Source of the DNA: Otis tarda
Taxonomy: Eukaryota > Chordata > Aves > Otidiformes > Otididae
Direction: 5' to 3'
Assembly (NCBI GenBank): GCA_026413225.1
Contig: CM048552.1
Location: 141,435,053 to 141,499,052 of the forward strand
Length of the DNA stretch: 64,000 bases
The notes under the pieces were generated by a model. The model was not told where the DNA came from, made no database searches, and was given only the letters and a program-made list of their open reading frames with translations. A program made the position numbers and the translations under genes. Positions within the stretch are counted from its first letter, which is position 1; every line of letters starts with the position of its first letter. This document shows positions 37,101-47,909 of the stretch, one piece after another.

Positions 37101-40100
37101 AAAATAAGAGCTGTTCAAAGGTAGCTGCTGTTCCTTATGATGCGATATGCCCTGCATACATTAACTAAAATGTATATAGTTTTCTGTGTTTTGCTTCAGA
37201 GTGAGCACAGAAGCAGCTGGTGTGTGCTGTAAAATTGCAGGCAGAGCAAAGGAGTTGGGATCTCTGGGATCTCTGGAGTTGGGACGAGGCAGCACCATGC
37301 CTGTGCATCTTACCGAAACAGGTTTTCATCTTTGTGTCACAAGGAAGAGCTTTGGCCACAGCATGGGATGTTCAGCCAAAGCTTTTCTCTTTGTCCCTGT
37401 GTGGTTCGCAAAGCTGTCAGCCCTTCTCAGCCATTTGGTCTGAGTGTGCCAGGCTTAATGCTGGTCATGTTACCTGAGAACTGTACACATAGGTGGGCTC
37501 AAACAAGAGAACTATGTGAGTGTCCTACTGAAACCCTGCAGTGTGGCACAAGCAACATCTGTGCTGGGCTCTTTGAGTGACCACTCACTGCCTAAATACC
37601 AGCTGGCTAATCCACACTTTGTCCAGCTGGTACTTTAGAGGCAACAGAGGGAGCTGAAGATGATGCAGGAGGTCAGGGAGATGCCAGTCTTTGTTATTGC
37701 TGTTGCTCACAGAGTGTCTTTTAATGTTCCTCCTCCCACCTTCATCCCAAGTACACTGGTAAAATACATCCAAAACACTTTTGTCTCTTCATTATGGGTA
37801 GCACAGATCTCTGTAGTGTTACTGTGTAACTTAACATGAAGTTGAATTTTTTTCAGAGATTTTGTTGTACAACTTATCCTGTGCCCCCTGAAGTCACAGC
37901 AGCCCATCAGCATAATTATTTATATTGCTTCCAAGCGGATTAGTAATACTGTCAAGTCAAATTGACTTGATGATCAGGGCGTTCCGTACACATTCTTTCC
38001 TTGCATGTTTAAGATGCAAGACAGCAAAGAAGCAAGGCCTTCATTTTCTCTATTTCGTGCCACTAAGAACATGTTTTCTAGAAAATAATCACAGAATTAT
38101 CACAGAATTATCAAGATTGGAAAAAACCTAAAAGATCATCCAGTCCAACCATCACCAATACTTCTCAGCTAAATCATATCCCTCAGCACAACATCCAAAC
38201 GTTTCTTGAACACCCCCATGGTCGGTGACTCCACCACCTCCCTGGGCAGTGCATTCCAGTGCCTGACTACCCTTTCTGAGAAGTAATATTTCCTAATGTC
38301 CAGCCTGAATCTCCCCTGGCGCAGCTTGAAACCATTGCCTCTAGTTCTATCACTGTCTACACGAGAGAAAAGGCCGACCCCTAGCTCACTACAACCTCCC
38401 TTCAGGAAGTTATAGAGAGCTATAAGGTCTCCCCTGAGCCTCCTCTTCTCCAGACTGAACAATCCCAGCTCCCTCAGCCACTCCTCATAAGGCCTGTGCT
38501 CCAGACCCCTCACCAGCTTCGTAGCCCTCCTCTGAACGCGTTCCAGGGCCTCAATGTCTTTCTTGCAGTGAGGGGCCCAAAACTGAACACAGTACTCGAG
38601 GTGCGGCCTCACCAGTGCCGAGTACAGGGGGACAATTACCTCCCTGTTCCTGCTAGTAACGCTGTTTTTGATGCAAGCCAGGATGCCATTGGCCTTCTTG
38701 GCCACCCGGGCACACTGTCGGCTCATGCTCAGCTGAGCATCAATCAGTACCCCCAGGTCCGTTTCCTCCACACAGTCCTCCAGCCACTCCGCCCCAAGCC
38801 TATAGCGCTGCCTGGGGTTGTTGTGGCCGAAGTGCGGGACTCAGCATTTGGTCTTGTTGAACCTCATCCCATTGGCTTCAGCCCAGCTCTCCAGCCTGTC
38901 CAGATCCCTCTGTAGGGCCTCGCTACCCCCAGGCAGATCCACACATAATAATGCTGAAAAGAGTTGCTGGACATCAGCAAGTGGGTCTGTTCAGCAACAA
39001 AGTCTCTGCAGAGTCTCAGGAACTATCTCTCATCTCGTTTGCAATTTTGCTTCCTTTGCAGAGATGAAGAAGCCTCTGCACATGTAGCCTGTCTGAACGA
39101 CCATGGGCAAAGGCTGATGGAGCATCAGTTGGTATCTGAATTTCAAAAGCAGGAGACTCAGAAGAGGATCTGGTGGCTTAGCCTTCAGAGGGAACAGAAA
39201 TCAGGTCTTGGCATGCAGAATGCTCTGCAAAACTGGGTTGGATTTCTGAACAAAGAGCCAGCCTTCTTTTTGTTACCATTGTGCCTAGGAAACAAAATAG
39301 CCTGTATGATCTTTGTGTACAGAAATATCTGGTTCATATCTCAATTTCTGCTCCTTGCAGATGGTAACCTGCAAGGTAGAGTTGAAGTTTTGACACAGTA
39401 TAGTCTGGGATCTGGGAGGCTTTGTTGCTGTTAACTCAGGAGTGTTCCCAGTGTGGAGTGTATGCCCTTGGTTCTTTCACCACTGTTGTTATAAGACCTG
39501 GGACTTAAGGAAGGACTTTGCTTTAATTTGTCTCTAGTCTTAGTGCCTACTCTGGCCTTTGTTTTCATTTAATCTGGAGCATTGTTGCCCTTTGAAAAAA
39601 TATTGCTGTGATTCAGCTTTTAAAATAAATTCCTCAGGATTTAAAAATGCACTGATGACAGGCAAAGCTGATACCATGGAAGTGAGACTGTTATATTTTC
39701 ATAACGTGTTCAAGTCCTTCCTTTCAACTGGGATGGCCTGTTTGCCTTCAGGAGATATTGTACTACAGATCTAAAAAATCTTTTAGACAGTATTTTCCCA
39801 TAACAGTCATAGATGTCAGCCCCGCTGAAACAAAGAAACAAAGAAATACTCTGATCAACACAATCTGAATCTTTCTTTTCCTAACCACATGGTAAAGTGC
39901 CACAGAAAGGCATATTTTAATTGATTTTTAATCTTGAAAAATTATGACTTTTTTTTTGTTTGTTTCTTTATTACCCTCCATGGGATGGAAAGGGATTGAC
40001 AATTGCTGATGTCAATGAGGGAAAAAGATATACTGAAAAGAGGCAGTTTGGGCACTGCTACCAGGCTTACAACATGGCAATAATGTTTGAAAAGTGAACA

Positions 40101-43100
40101 CGAGAAGCTGAGTATCCACAGCAGTTGTGAGCTCTTCCCAAGCTCTGATGTTGCAACAGCTCTGCTCTTGCTAGCATTTCAACCGGTTCAGATATGTCTC
40201 TTTATCAAGGTGCCATCGCAACCTTGGACGATAGCACTGACATTCCTACAGATGAGAGCAGCTCTGGTGTTGGGAGTGAAATGGTTTTGGCACCGAGCAA
40301 CAAGAGAATTAATTGTCTGATACAGCCCTGCTGATATGGTGAGTGCTTCGGCACGTACACAGGGACCTCCCACAGAGTGATAGCAAGGACTGGAGCTGGA
40401 TGGAGCAGTATAAGAAAAACAGATTGTGTTTGTGTTTTTCCTCTCTTCCATTCTGTCTTTTAATTCCAGTGAAAACTACATTACTCATAAAACTAAGTCA
40501 AACAGTGTCTCAAATCCAAACAGGTCTGTAATTTTCTCCCCATAAAGTGCCTAGCTAATTAACCAAGAATACAATTAATTTTGAGTCAACATCTTTGTAA
40601 GCTTTAGCTGGAGAGTGGTACATGGTTTACTGGCTAGCAATAACTGCTGTTCCCTTTACCTCAGTAGTGTGCCATACTTGATGCGGTGTAGTTAATGTGT
40701 CTTAAACATCATCAACCTTTGCACTGTCTTTGTTACTGATTAAACATGCAATCTATCAGTTGGTCTGGAAGACCATGGATATGTAGATGATCTCTATCTT
40801 GGAAGCCTGAGGAGCCTTTCTGAGCAGTCAGGTCTGAGCGAGAGTTTCAGCTGCTTCCCCACTGTGGGTACACACACAGGTGTACGGCCCAAATGGGACC
40901 TGCAGTGTATTTCAAAACTGAGGTGTATGGCCCAAATGAGGCCTGCAGTATGCTTCAAACAGGTGTATGGTCTCAGTTACTGGGGGACTAGGATCTAAGC
41001 TGTGTCTTACCACACTCTAAGTGGACAATATAAACACAGCCAACACTAAATTATGGCACGTCAGTCGAGCCACAGTGGGATGTTAGCATGAACTTCAGTG
41101 GAAGAAGCTTCTATGAAGTTTCATTTGGGTTGGGCTAAAAGCTACTCAGATAATTAGTTGTTGCGGCTCAACTTATATTTGAGACCTCATGTAACCTGCA
41201 TAAGCTTGGAAATAACAAAAGCCAAAGAGTGTAGATAAAAGTATGGAAGACTGCAGTGAGCATGCCAGATTCTGAACTACAGCAGGTCTCACTTCCTCAT
41301 GCAATGTGGTCCTTCATCATGCCACACTTCTGTTGAGTTGTGTCCATCTCAACAGAGATGGACAGGTAGTTTAGCCAACTAACTGAAGATAGCTGGACAT
41401 AAAAGAGATAGATGGTAAAGATGGTAAAGGGGAGTAATGTGATCTGGCTTGGCCATGGTGGCTCAGGAGTCTCTAGAATCTGCCACAGGTGGTAACAGCT
41501 TAGGTAAGAATTAAGGCTGCATAGCCTAAAAATTTGACTCATGCCATAGGCATTCCGATCATGAGGACTTAGACCAGCTTTTCACCAGCATGGACAAGCC
41601 TTTCTCGTATCGTGTCTTGGTTAGGACTGAGAAGTGATTCTTGTAAATGTCCTCTGAAACATGGTAAATACATGGATGATAAAATTTAGTGGCTGTTTCC
41701 AAAGACTTAAAAAAATTCATTTTGCTTTTAAAAGTGTATTAAATAGTTTACACAGTCATAAGACTGCGCCCAAAGCCCACAGCAGCTTTCAGCAATGACT
41801 TCTTCTCCAAAGCAGGGCCTGAACTGTCTCTAAATTAGCACATGTGTAAAGCAAGAACGGTTAGGCTGACTACCCTTGTAATTAAAGTGACAGAGTATAT
41901 GGAAATCAGCTTGCCCATGCTCAGATTGATTGAACAGAAATATTCAACATAAGAGAGTCTTCCCAAACAAGAAAGTCTGCATGCCAGTGATGAGAGATCA
42001 TGTGAATCATCGCTGTTCACGACATACTACAGGATAAGTCAGCACAGTCCTACTGCTCTGCTGTTTCTATGCCACCTTACTCGCTGAAGACCTCCAAGCA
42101 GCTCCTCATTTGTTAAAGTGGAACTATGGCACTAATTTAAGGCAAGTTTTTTTTTCACTGCCCATCGCTGCAAAATCTCCTAGGGACTCCATTTAAATCA
42201 GGGTGGTGGGAGGATGAGCAGCAGCAGCAGCTATTTTGGGACTAGTGGTTAATGACTGATTTCTTCCTGCAGTCAAACACCGTGCTACAAGTTTTTCGAG
42301 TAACACTAATACACAAAAAGAAAAAGTTACAAGTACACTACATGGCAGATGCACATGGGGATGGTCCTTTTTCAGTTTGATATAAAAAAAAAGTTTTACA
42401 CAATGTTTTGCTAAAAGAAAATTATGTTAGAATACAGAAAAACAACTCAATATGAAAGGACTACATTTTCCCAACTGCTATTCATTCGTCAAAAAATGTA
42501 TACAAAATGTATTCAATTCTTCATTCATCCTGCATGAAAAAAAAGATTTGTATGCTTGTGTGTGGGTTTTACATACCAGGAATATATTGCTAAGTTTAAT
42601 AAATTATTAATTTATAATTATGAAAGCATGAGCACCAATATGAAAGCATGAGCATCTTTACACTGAATCAGAATGTGTTTTTACAGTGTAACTAATATAT
42701 TTCAAAATATCAGTAAACAAGAAAAGCTCTAAAAACATGAAGTTATTATTTGACTAGGGATCTTTTTGGAAAGTTTAAGTTTCCCTCGAAGCTCTCATTT
42801 TATAGCTTCCATTTAAAAAGTTTGTGTGCAAGTCCAAGCTTGTGAATAATTTTAGGGGAGCAACACTAAAGAGAAAATATAGAGAAATTATAGCAAACAA
42901 ACTCCAACTAGCATGGCTACTATGAGTGATCATTCAAAAGAGATATATATCTTTAGAAACTGCAGAAGTACGTATCTAAAAACTCTTGAATGCTTCTCGT
43001 GAAACAGTAGCAACAAAAATAATGCCAGCAAGCATTTCTATATAAAAAAAAAGCACATTTTTTTTCAGGAGTTGGGGTTTAGGTTTTGGGGTTTTTTTTC

Positions 43101-43210
43101 ACTTGTAATAATCTTGCCCTAGAAATAAGCCAACTCAAAGGTTACTTACCTCTTACATGAACTAGAAGAAAGCCAAGGCACAAAAGAAGGATACTTCTGA
43201 ATTTCCCCAT
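22089..43210 (-). CDS. XG: XG, Xg-type glycoprotein of the CD99 family, whole coding span
   Basis: Coding exons in transcript order are 43150-43210, 31591-31632, 31196-31252, 27789-27824, 25316-25381, 24367-24423, 23661-23699, 23253-23372 and a proposed last exon 22089-22105. Every junction is phase 1 with good GT/AG sites, giving about 164 residues (human XG 180). The product is a type I membrane glycoprotein: hydrophobic signal peptide (residues 1-20), an acidic first module [14 protein letters not shown] almost identical to human Xg, proline/arginine linkers, two further acidic modules ([18 protein letters not shown]), a His/Gly-rich spacer, one transmembrane helix and a short KNKKLCFK tail. 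In people Xg carries the Xg(a) blood group antigen; its molecular role is poorly known, and adhesion is inferred from CD99. Position between CD99 and GYG2 supports XG over another CD99-like paralog. Confidence 0.9.
22106..23252 (-). other. XG last intron, with a G/C-richer block
   Basis: Positions about 22600-23000 are richer in G and C than their surroundings and open in several frames on both strands, up to 146 codons on minus. Codons look non-protein-like (His/Pro/Cys/Gly-rich in both directions) and there is no splice context, so I treat this as noncoding. Confidence 0.6.
23253..23372 (-). CDS. XG: XG coding exon 8 (transmembrane segment)
   Basis: 120 bases, phase 1 to 1. It encodes [20 protein letters not shown] then [19 protein letters not shown]: one hydrophobic helix of about 24 residues and a basic stop-transfer. 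KKLCFK is shared with CD99. If the donor at 23253 is not used, the frame reads [11 protein letters not shown] and stops at 23218. Confidence 0.93.
23661..23699 (-). CDS. XG: XG coding exon 7 (His/Gly spacer)
   Basis: 39 bases, phase 1 to 1, acceptor ctctattccag and donor ACGG|gtatag. It encodes [12 protein letters not shown], comparable to the His/Gly-rich stretch before the human Xg membrane helix. Confidence 0.85.
24367..24423 (-). CDS. XG: XG coding exon 6 (third acidic module)
   Basis: 57 bases, phase 1 to 1. It encodes [27 protein letters not shown] resembles the LDDSDLYDG exon of CD99 at 54636-54707, showing the shared exon ancestry of the two genes. Confidence 0.9.
25316..25381 (-). 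CDS. XG: XG coding exon 5 (proline-rich)
   Basis: 66 bases, phase 1 to 1, donor CTG|gtaaga. It encodes [20 protein letters not shown] then S. A proline-rich extended segment typical of the family. Confidence 0.9.
27789..27824 (-). CDS. XG: XG coding exon 4 (second acidic module)
   Basis: 36 bases, phase 1 to 1, acceptor ccttttcttttttag and donor GGGG|gtgagt. It encodes [11 protein letters not shown], a divergent copy of the F-D-L-x-D-A-L module. Confidence 0.88.
29167..29279 (-). mobile_element. CR1 LINE fragment (3' end)
   Basis: Begins agactcatagacacatagaa and continues ggttggaagggaccttt, gtccaacccccctgcaagga and ctagatcaggttgctcag, a CR1 3' end in reverse orientation inside an XG intron. 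Confidence 0.92.
31196..31252 (-). CDS. XG: XG coding exon 3
   Basis: 57 bases, phase 1 to 1, acceptor gtgtcccatag and donor CTGA|gtaagt. It encodes [18 protein letters not shown], a basic, proline-containing linker. Human Xg has KPNSDIYPKPKPP-like sequence here. Confidence 0.88.
31591..31632 (-). CDS. XG: XG coding exon 2 (DFDLADALD module)
   Basis: 42 bases, phase 1 to 1. With the split codon it reads [14 protein letters not shown], the diagnostic CD99-family N-terminal module and the strongest link to human Xg. Confidence 0.95.
34520..34538. repeat. poly(T) run
   Basis: 19 consecutive T, preceded by ggttttttgtgcacggtttttgtt-like T-rich sequence. Confidence 0.95.
35122..35167. repeat. 23-bp tandem duplication
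   Basis: Two adjacent 23-base copies starting tctatttttg and ending tgcaat, differing at a few bases. Confidence 0.85.
36255..36310 (-). mobile_element. CR1 LINE fragment (3' tip)
   Basis: aatcacagaatcatagaatc, then atggttagggttggaaggga and ccttcaaagg: only the last about 55 bases of a CR1, with the octamer-like tail repeated three times. Confidence 0.92.
38088..38940 (-). mobile_element. CR1 LINE, 3' part with reverse-transcriptase remnant
   Basis: About 850 bases in reverse orientation, from the repeated tail cacagaattatcacagaatt through the 3' UTR and the last third of ORF2. It carries an uninterrupted 200-codon frame (next entry). Truncation at the 5' side is the normal CR1 insertion outcome. 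Confidence 0.95.
38169..38771 (-). pseudogene. CR1 ORF2 C-terminal fragment (reverse transcriptase / thumb region)
   Basis: 200 codons open without a stop, including [60 protein letters not shown] and [20 protein letters not shown]. This is the part of CR1 ORF2 C-terminal to the catalytic YxDD core. Endonuclease and catalytic core are absent, so it cannot act alone. The clean frame suggests a comparatively recent insertion. Confidence 0.92.
40878..40972. repeat. Minisatellite, about 2.3 copies of a ~42-bp unit
   Basis: The unit starts aggtgtacggcccaaatggg and includes cctgcagt and ttcaaa. A second copy begins at 40921 and a third partial copy (aggtgtatggtc) at 40961. Copies differ by several substitutions. 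Confidence 0.85.
42620..42655. repeat. 20-bp tandem duplication
   Basis: Two copies of a unit starting atgaaagcatgagca, separated by 20 bases start to start. Confidence 0.85.
43150..43210 (-). CDS. XG: XG coding exon 1 (signal peptide)
   Basis: ATG at 43208-43210. It encodes [20 protein letters not shown], a short basic start followed by a hydrophobic core, then G|gtaagt. The arrangement matches the human Xg signal peptide, whose ...RGQRDFDL sequence also crosses this junction. Confidence 0.93.
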
Positions 43211-43700
43211 GGTCTTCTACGCAGTGCCTTGATTGCACTCGTTGTTTTCTTCCAAGCGATGACGGTAGATGTTGTAACTGCAGTGCCAGGGTTTGAGGGA
43301 GACACTTGGAATCAGCAGCTCTGTCCAAAGAGTTCCCTCAACATCACACTCAAGCACTGAGAAAGAGAGAGAAGTCCCTAAAAACCTCTTCTAGTACAAG
43401 ACAGGTGAGGAAAGCAGGAGATCCCTCTACGGCCAAGCCATGAGCAGCACCGTAGGTGCCACCCACCCTCTAAGAAATGTATTTATCCCCCAGGCAGGGA
43501 GCATGGAGAGCTGGGGAACCAGCGGCAGCACCCAATGAGAAGGGAGGCAGCGCACCCTGAATCCACCTCCTCCCTGGAGGGAAGGCCAACCTGTTTGACG
43601 TCCTCGCCTTCAAAGCAGGGTGTGGTGCTGCGGGAGCTCAAGTAGCTTGTGAGAGGAGATCAGCTATCTGTGAAGCGTACTTGAAAAAAATCTCTCAGGC
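43211..43700 (-). promoter_or_regulatory. XG 5' UTR and promoter side
   Basis: Sequence immediately upstream of the XG start codon. It is moderately GC-rich around 43400-43680 compared with the flanks but not a CpG island. No convincing TATA box at a fixed distance was identified, so the transcription start is unknown. Confidence 0.5.
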
Positions 43701-46700
43701 GTTCTCTGTCCTCAAAGCACTGCTTTCCCGTTCAGTTTTTGGCTGAGCAATAACTGCTGATAAAGGCAATCCTGTCAGAGTCCTAATTGCTAGCTCAAGC
43801 CACCACGTTAGCGAAGTGGACGTCAAGAGTCTGCTTTGCAGAGACTCGGGAATTGTCTACAGAGGGATGACAAAAACCTCTAATTTTATATACTTAAAAT
43901 GTGATGTTGGACTACTGAACTGAAGCATGTTCAGCTCCCCAGTGGTGGTTATCTTCACAAGGTGAATGTTCTGTGTCATGATTTTTTCCATTGGATCTGA
44001 ATATATTTTTAATATAAATATCCAGACCTATCCTACATGGAGAGAGATCTCAGACAGTGTCACACCACAGCCCAAGCATGAGAACACAAAGGCCTGGAAA
44101 ATGAACAGAAGTCATGCATCCATCCATATATGAACAAATACTAAAATCACTGATGCCATTTAAATCCCATTTTGTCACAGTCTCTCTCTAGCAAACACAT
44201 ATGCCAGCACACTTGGCTCTTGAACTGGACTGGCACCGTCACACTAGTGCCAGCAAGGAGACTGGTGTGCATCCTCCTTTTTTTTTCTGAGTAGTAAGCT
44301 GCAGGTGTTTTTGTCAGTGCTGTTTTGACCAGGGCAGCAAATAGACTCAGGACTCTGCTACCATGAACGGCCGATCTCTACGCTCGTGATGTTACTGGGC
44401 AATCCACTCTGATGTGGGGCACAGGCTGGCCCCAAGTGCATTTCTCTTGAGTTACCTAGAACAAGTGCACTGAACTCATGCTTTTATGTTAACTAACAGG
44501 AAAACTGACATAACAGTATAAACTAGAGTGATAAAACCCAATGATATTGGATCTCCAGGAAGCTTGATGTTCAAGCTCACCCCCGAATTTGAACAAGCAG
44601 AATGGTTTATAAAGGTCTGACTTACTGTATCAAGCAGCTTAACTATTTTTAAACCAGTAATAGAAGATTTAACGCTCAATTTTTGTATCACCATTCTCCT
44701 TGTGAGGGCAAATTGCTCAATCTCAGAAGAGTTAACGACATTTAGGTTTAAAAGGTGACTTTGTCAGTCAGTTGAAACAAGGATAATACCACGACATGAG
44801 CAATCTCATAAGTCCACTGTTTATTTTTTTCCAGAATAACAAAAGCAGGCACACATATGGTAATGTTAGCATCAATGATTAATCTACCTGAAGGGAACAG
44901 GAAAGTTAGCAAGGCTATGTACTAGTCCCAGGCAAGTCCAAGCAGCTCACAAATGTTCAGTAACTTTACTTCAAAACAGTTCTTACAAGTGAAGTTTTCC
45001 CAAAATGTGTTCTCTCGCCTGTTGGCTGATACTAGTTCACTGATTCTTAAATTAAGTTTGAAGATGATGCACCCTTTGTCCAGTTCCTCTGAAGCCAGCT
45101 ACTGTTCTGTCTAGCTAAATAAAAACAAAACAAAGGTGGCACAGGAAAGGAGAACTGAAGGAGTGGACCTAACATTGGGGTTGGGATGTCTTGAATAAGT
45201 ATTCCACTTCTGTTCTTACGGCATCACAGGGACTTCTTAATCTGAGATTCCTCTGTTGAAGACATGTAAGTGATTGCCTGAGGTATCAAGTAAACAATAT
45301 TATCTATTAAAAACATATATAAGGCCTTACATCTGACCATAAATAGCAGCTTTACCACTTTGAGAAATCATTGACTCACCTTTTTTGATTTAAAGGGAAA
45401 ACAAAGTTTTGCCTAATATTCACCTGACAAGGCGGACGACTTGCCCAATTTTTTTTACGTGGTCTTTCAAGAAAAAAAAAAATCAGATATTTAAGAAATA
45501 GCAAATGGGTGGAGAAATGGAGCCAGTATGTCTATCTATTCTCTACACCATATACTTTTAGCCCATCAGGCCTCCTTCAGATGAGGTGAGCTAAAAGAGA
45601 AGGACAGTCACAACTCACCACAGCTGCAGCCCCACCCTTCCTGTGGGCAGAGGAGAGACATTGCTCTCGTCGGCACAGGTGACCTGCTGTGTGAGTCTAT
45701 CGGAGATGAAAGAGCCAAAGTATACACTGGAACTATTAGGAAAAACCCACTAATATCCTACAGTATTCATCTTTTGTTATAAAAATGGAAGTATTTTAAT
45801 TAAAATATTGAAGCATCTGGTATTATTAGAAATTAATTTAAATATAAGCCAAATACACAAGAGAATTAGTGATACAACTTCTTGGCAATGGAAGGATACA
45901 ATTACTACATGCTAGCTAAAATTTCAATGGTTTTTCACAAGCAGATGGAGGAACATGCATTTCAGTATTTTATCCTTGTGGTTCTTAAAGTACTCCAAAT
46001 GCAGGGGCTGTATTTTTTTCTCCTTTCAAGTACTTTTCCTATCCTAATCAGCTCTTCACTTTCTTTCAAGTGTGTCTTTTATATCTGTGTAACAGAAAAG
46101 AGAAAAAAAAAGTATTTTCAGTTTATGAAAAGGTTAAGGTTTGTTCCATCTTGCTAAGTGAAAAACATACAGGGAATAGTACAGTTTAGATAGATAGTTG
46201 CCTAAAAATAATTCATGAGAAAAATACCAAAATGCACAATTGGGAGTGTAATTCAGCCCAACACACACTGAAAGCTGAGTGCACTAAAACAAGTTTTCCT
46301 CAGCATTCAACATTTAGCATGGATACTGAAATGAGCTTGAATAGGAGCAACAGTAAAAAGCTGCCAAATCTTATGCTTAAGAACTGACTGCCTGTTTTCA
46401 TTTCCACAGCCCAGTGAATTCATTTGGATAAGTATTCAAAATGGACCTCACACTTGAAAACTATCAAAATATTTTTGAAGCAGCCCTTTCACTGATAGTT
46501 AGGATGAACTAAACTGCCACCTCAGCTCTCTTGTAGAAGCTATTATGACATGTTATTCTACAAGAAGATCCTGTTTAGTTTTTTCCCTCCTATTATTGAA
46601 GGTAACTCGTCCTCTTCAAAGGAGGTAGACTGCAGAAAAAAAACAGAACTGAAGAGGGTGTGTCACAGGAACAGCATAGAGCTCTTTGTTGCCATCCATT

Positions 46701-46731
46701 TAAATTCAGTTCAATGGTGAAGGTATCTCAC

Positions 46732-46803
46732 CAGGAGTGAACTTGCAGTTTGGGTCTGGAAAGGACAGTATTTTTTCATCCCACTGTACAGTGTGATTGA
46801 AAT
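46732..46803 (-). other. Orphan candidate exon, phase 1 to 1
   Basis: 72 bases between acceptor ctttccatacag and donor CCTG|gtgaga. With phase 1 at both ends, as in all CD99/XG exons, it reads FNHTVQWDEKILSFPDPNCK then FTP; the other two frames were not needed and one stops quickly. It contains a possible N-glycosylation site (NHT). It lies upstream of the XG signal-peptide exon and downstream of the CD99 stop, so it may be an alternative CD99 3' exon, an exon of an unknown gene, or chance. I do not recognise the peptide. Confidence 0.35.
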
Positions 46804-47221
46804 CTGTATGGAAAGGAGAACGTTAATTCTTAAACTGGGATCTGAAAGTCACTGACAGCCCTTAAGGCTACGATTGGCAGCAGCGGATTCATGAGAGATG
46901 ACTGTAAAAATAGTTCAGTCAGGTGAAGAACAATTGTTAAGTGATAATGTTTCTTGATGCAATGAATATGAGAACTAATGAATTAGGATATTCAGTTACA
47001 CAATGCAAAAGCAGTTGAGCTAGGAAGGCACAAGATCCAGTCCCAATGGATAGTGAGGGAAACAGTAACATCACAATTAATACTCTGATAACTGAACAAT
47101 AAGTGAACTGCTGAATTTTATCCACAGATAAATAACAAACCCTCAAAAATAGGTAGTTTCATTCTCAGGACAAGAGAACAACCTGAAATGTCAAGCCATC
47201 TTTTTAACCTTTTCTTCCTAG

Positions 47222-47495
47222 GTGGCAGCAGCGAGTCTTTCTTCCTTCTCTCACAACTCCAGCCTATGAAGCCATGAACAGACAAAGCCTGAGGAGCCGA
47301 GAGCTACTGAAATCAGCATTACCACACCCATTCCCTCCAAATAGAATTTTGAAGTTTGTCTGCTTTGTGGAGTGTAGCTGTGCCCAAATTTCATGCAGCA
47401 ATCTACACTTGTTCAGACTGAAAAAAAGGAGTAAATTTGCTACTATTCAGTCACGTGGCTACCCCTGCGTTGTTATCATCCTCTCCCATCCAAAG
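47222..47495 (+). other. Plus-strand splice-flanked open segment (unrecognised)
   Basis: After a strong acceptor (ttttaaccttttcttcctag), 91 codons are open to a strong donor (CCAAAG|gtgagt). The peptide includes WQQRVFLPSLTTPAYEAMNR and LKFVCFVECSCAQISCSNLH and resembles no family I know. It may be an exon of an antisense noncoding RNA, or chance. Confidence 0.3.
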
Positions 47496-47909
47496 GTGAG
47501 TACGTGACCCCGCAGAAATGTCTACTCCTAAAGGCTGCAACGACAGCTGGATGAGGAACACAACACAAACACCATTAAGTTTGCCCATCCTAAACGTTCT
47601 ATTTCTGTACATATTTTCAGTAGATTATGTGTTACCAAATCTAAGTGTTCTTCAAAATCCATGCCTGTCCTTCACAAAACTAGACATCATCTCTGCACTT
47701 CACACTGGTAAGCACGCTATGAAAGCAGCTCACAGCTTTGTTGCTACTGGCCAACTTCCTTCTAAAATGATGAAAATGTCTGTAAGAAATAAACCTGAAT
47801 TTGCTGATGGAGTAGTAAGACAAACTCCCTTTGAAGACTGTTTCTCCAATAAAGCACCAAAATTTTTGTATTTCTAGGGCTATTAAAGAAGGAAAATACA
47901 TAAACAATT

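Larger units (their letters stand above)
31633..43149 (-). other. XG intron 1 (11.5 kb)
   Basis: The largest intron in the window, between the signal-peptide exon and the DFDLADALD exon. It contains CR1 copies at 36255-36310 and 38088-38940, a 19-base T run at 34520-34538, and small tandem repeats at 35122-35167, 40878-40972 and 42620-42655. A moderately G/C-richer block at about 37190-37580 is open in three plus frames, but no gene was recognised. Confidence 0.75.
43701..47900. other. Intergenic region between XG and CD99
   Basis: AT-rich with no recognised gene or long transposon. It contains an orphan minus-strand exon candidate at 46732-46803, weaker minus-strand candidates at 45619-45696 and 45424-45463, and a plus-strand splice-flanked open segment at 47222-47495. 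None could be assigned to a gene. Confidence 0.6.

Noticed and set aside
37186..37580. Three overlapping plus-strand open frames in XG intron 1
   Set aside because: Multiple frames are open in the same slightly G/C-richer DNA, without splice context or family resemblance.
38496..38915. 139-codon plus-strand open frame
   Set aside because: It is the antisense shadow of the CR1 ORF2 remnant on the minus strand.
47518..47877. 119-codon plus-strand frame starting with ATG
   Set aside because: No homology; it overlaps the end of the CD99 3' UTR region. A frame of this length is expected a few times by chance in 64 kb. A donor at 47706 could join it in phase to 48092-48127, but the next segment stops at once.
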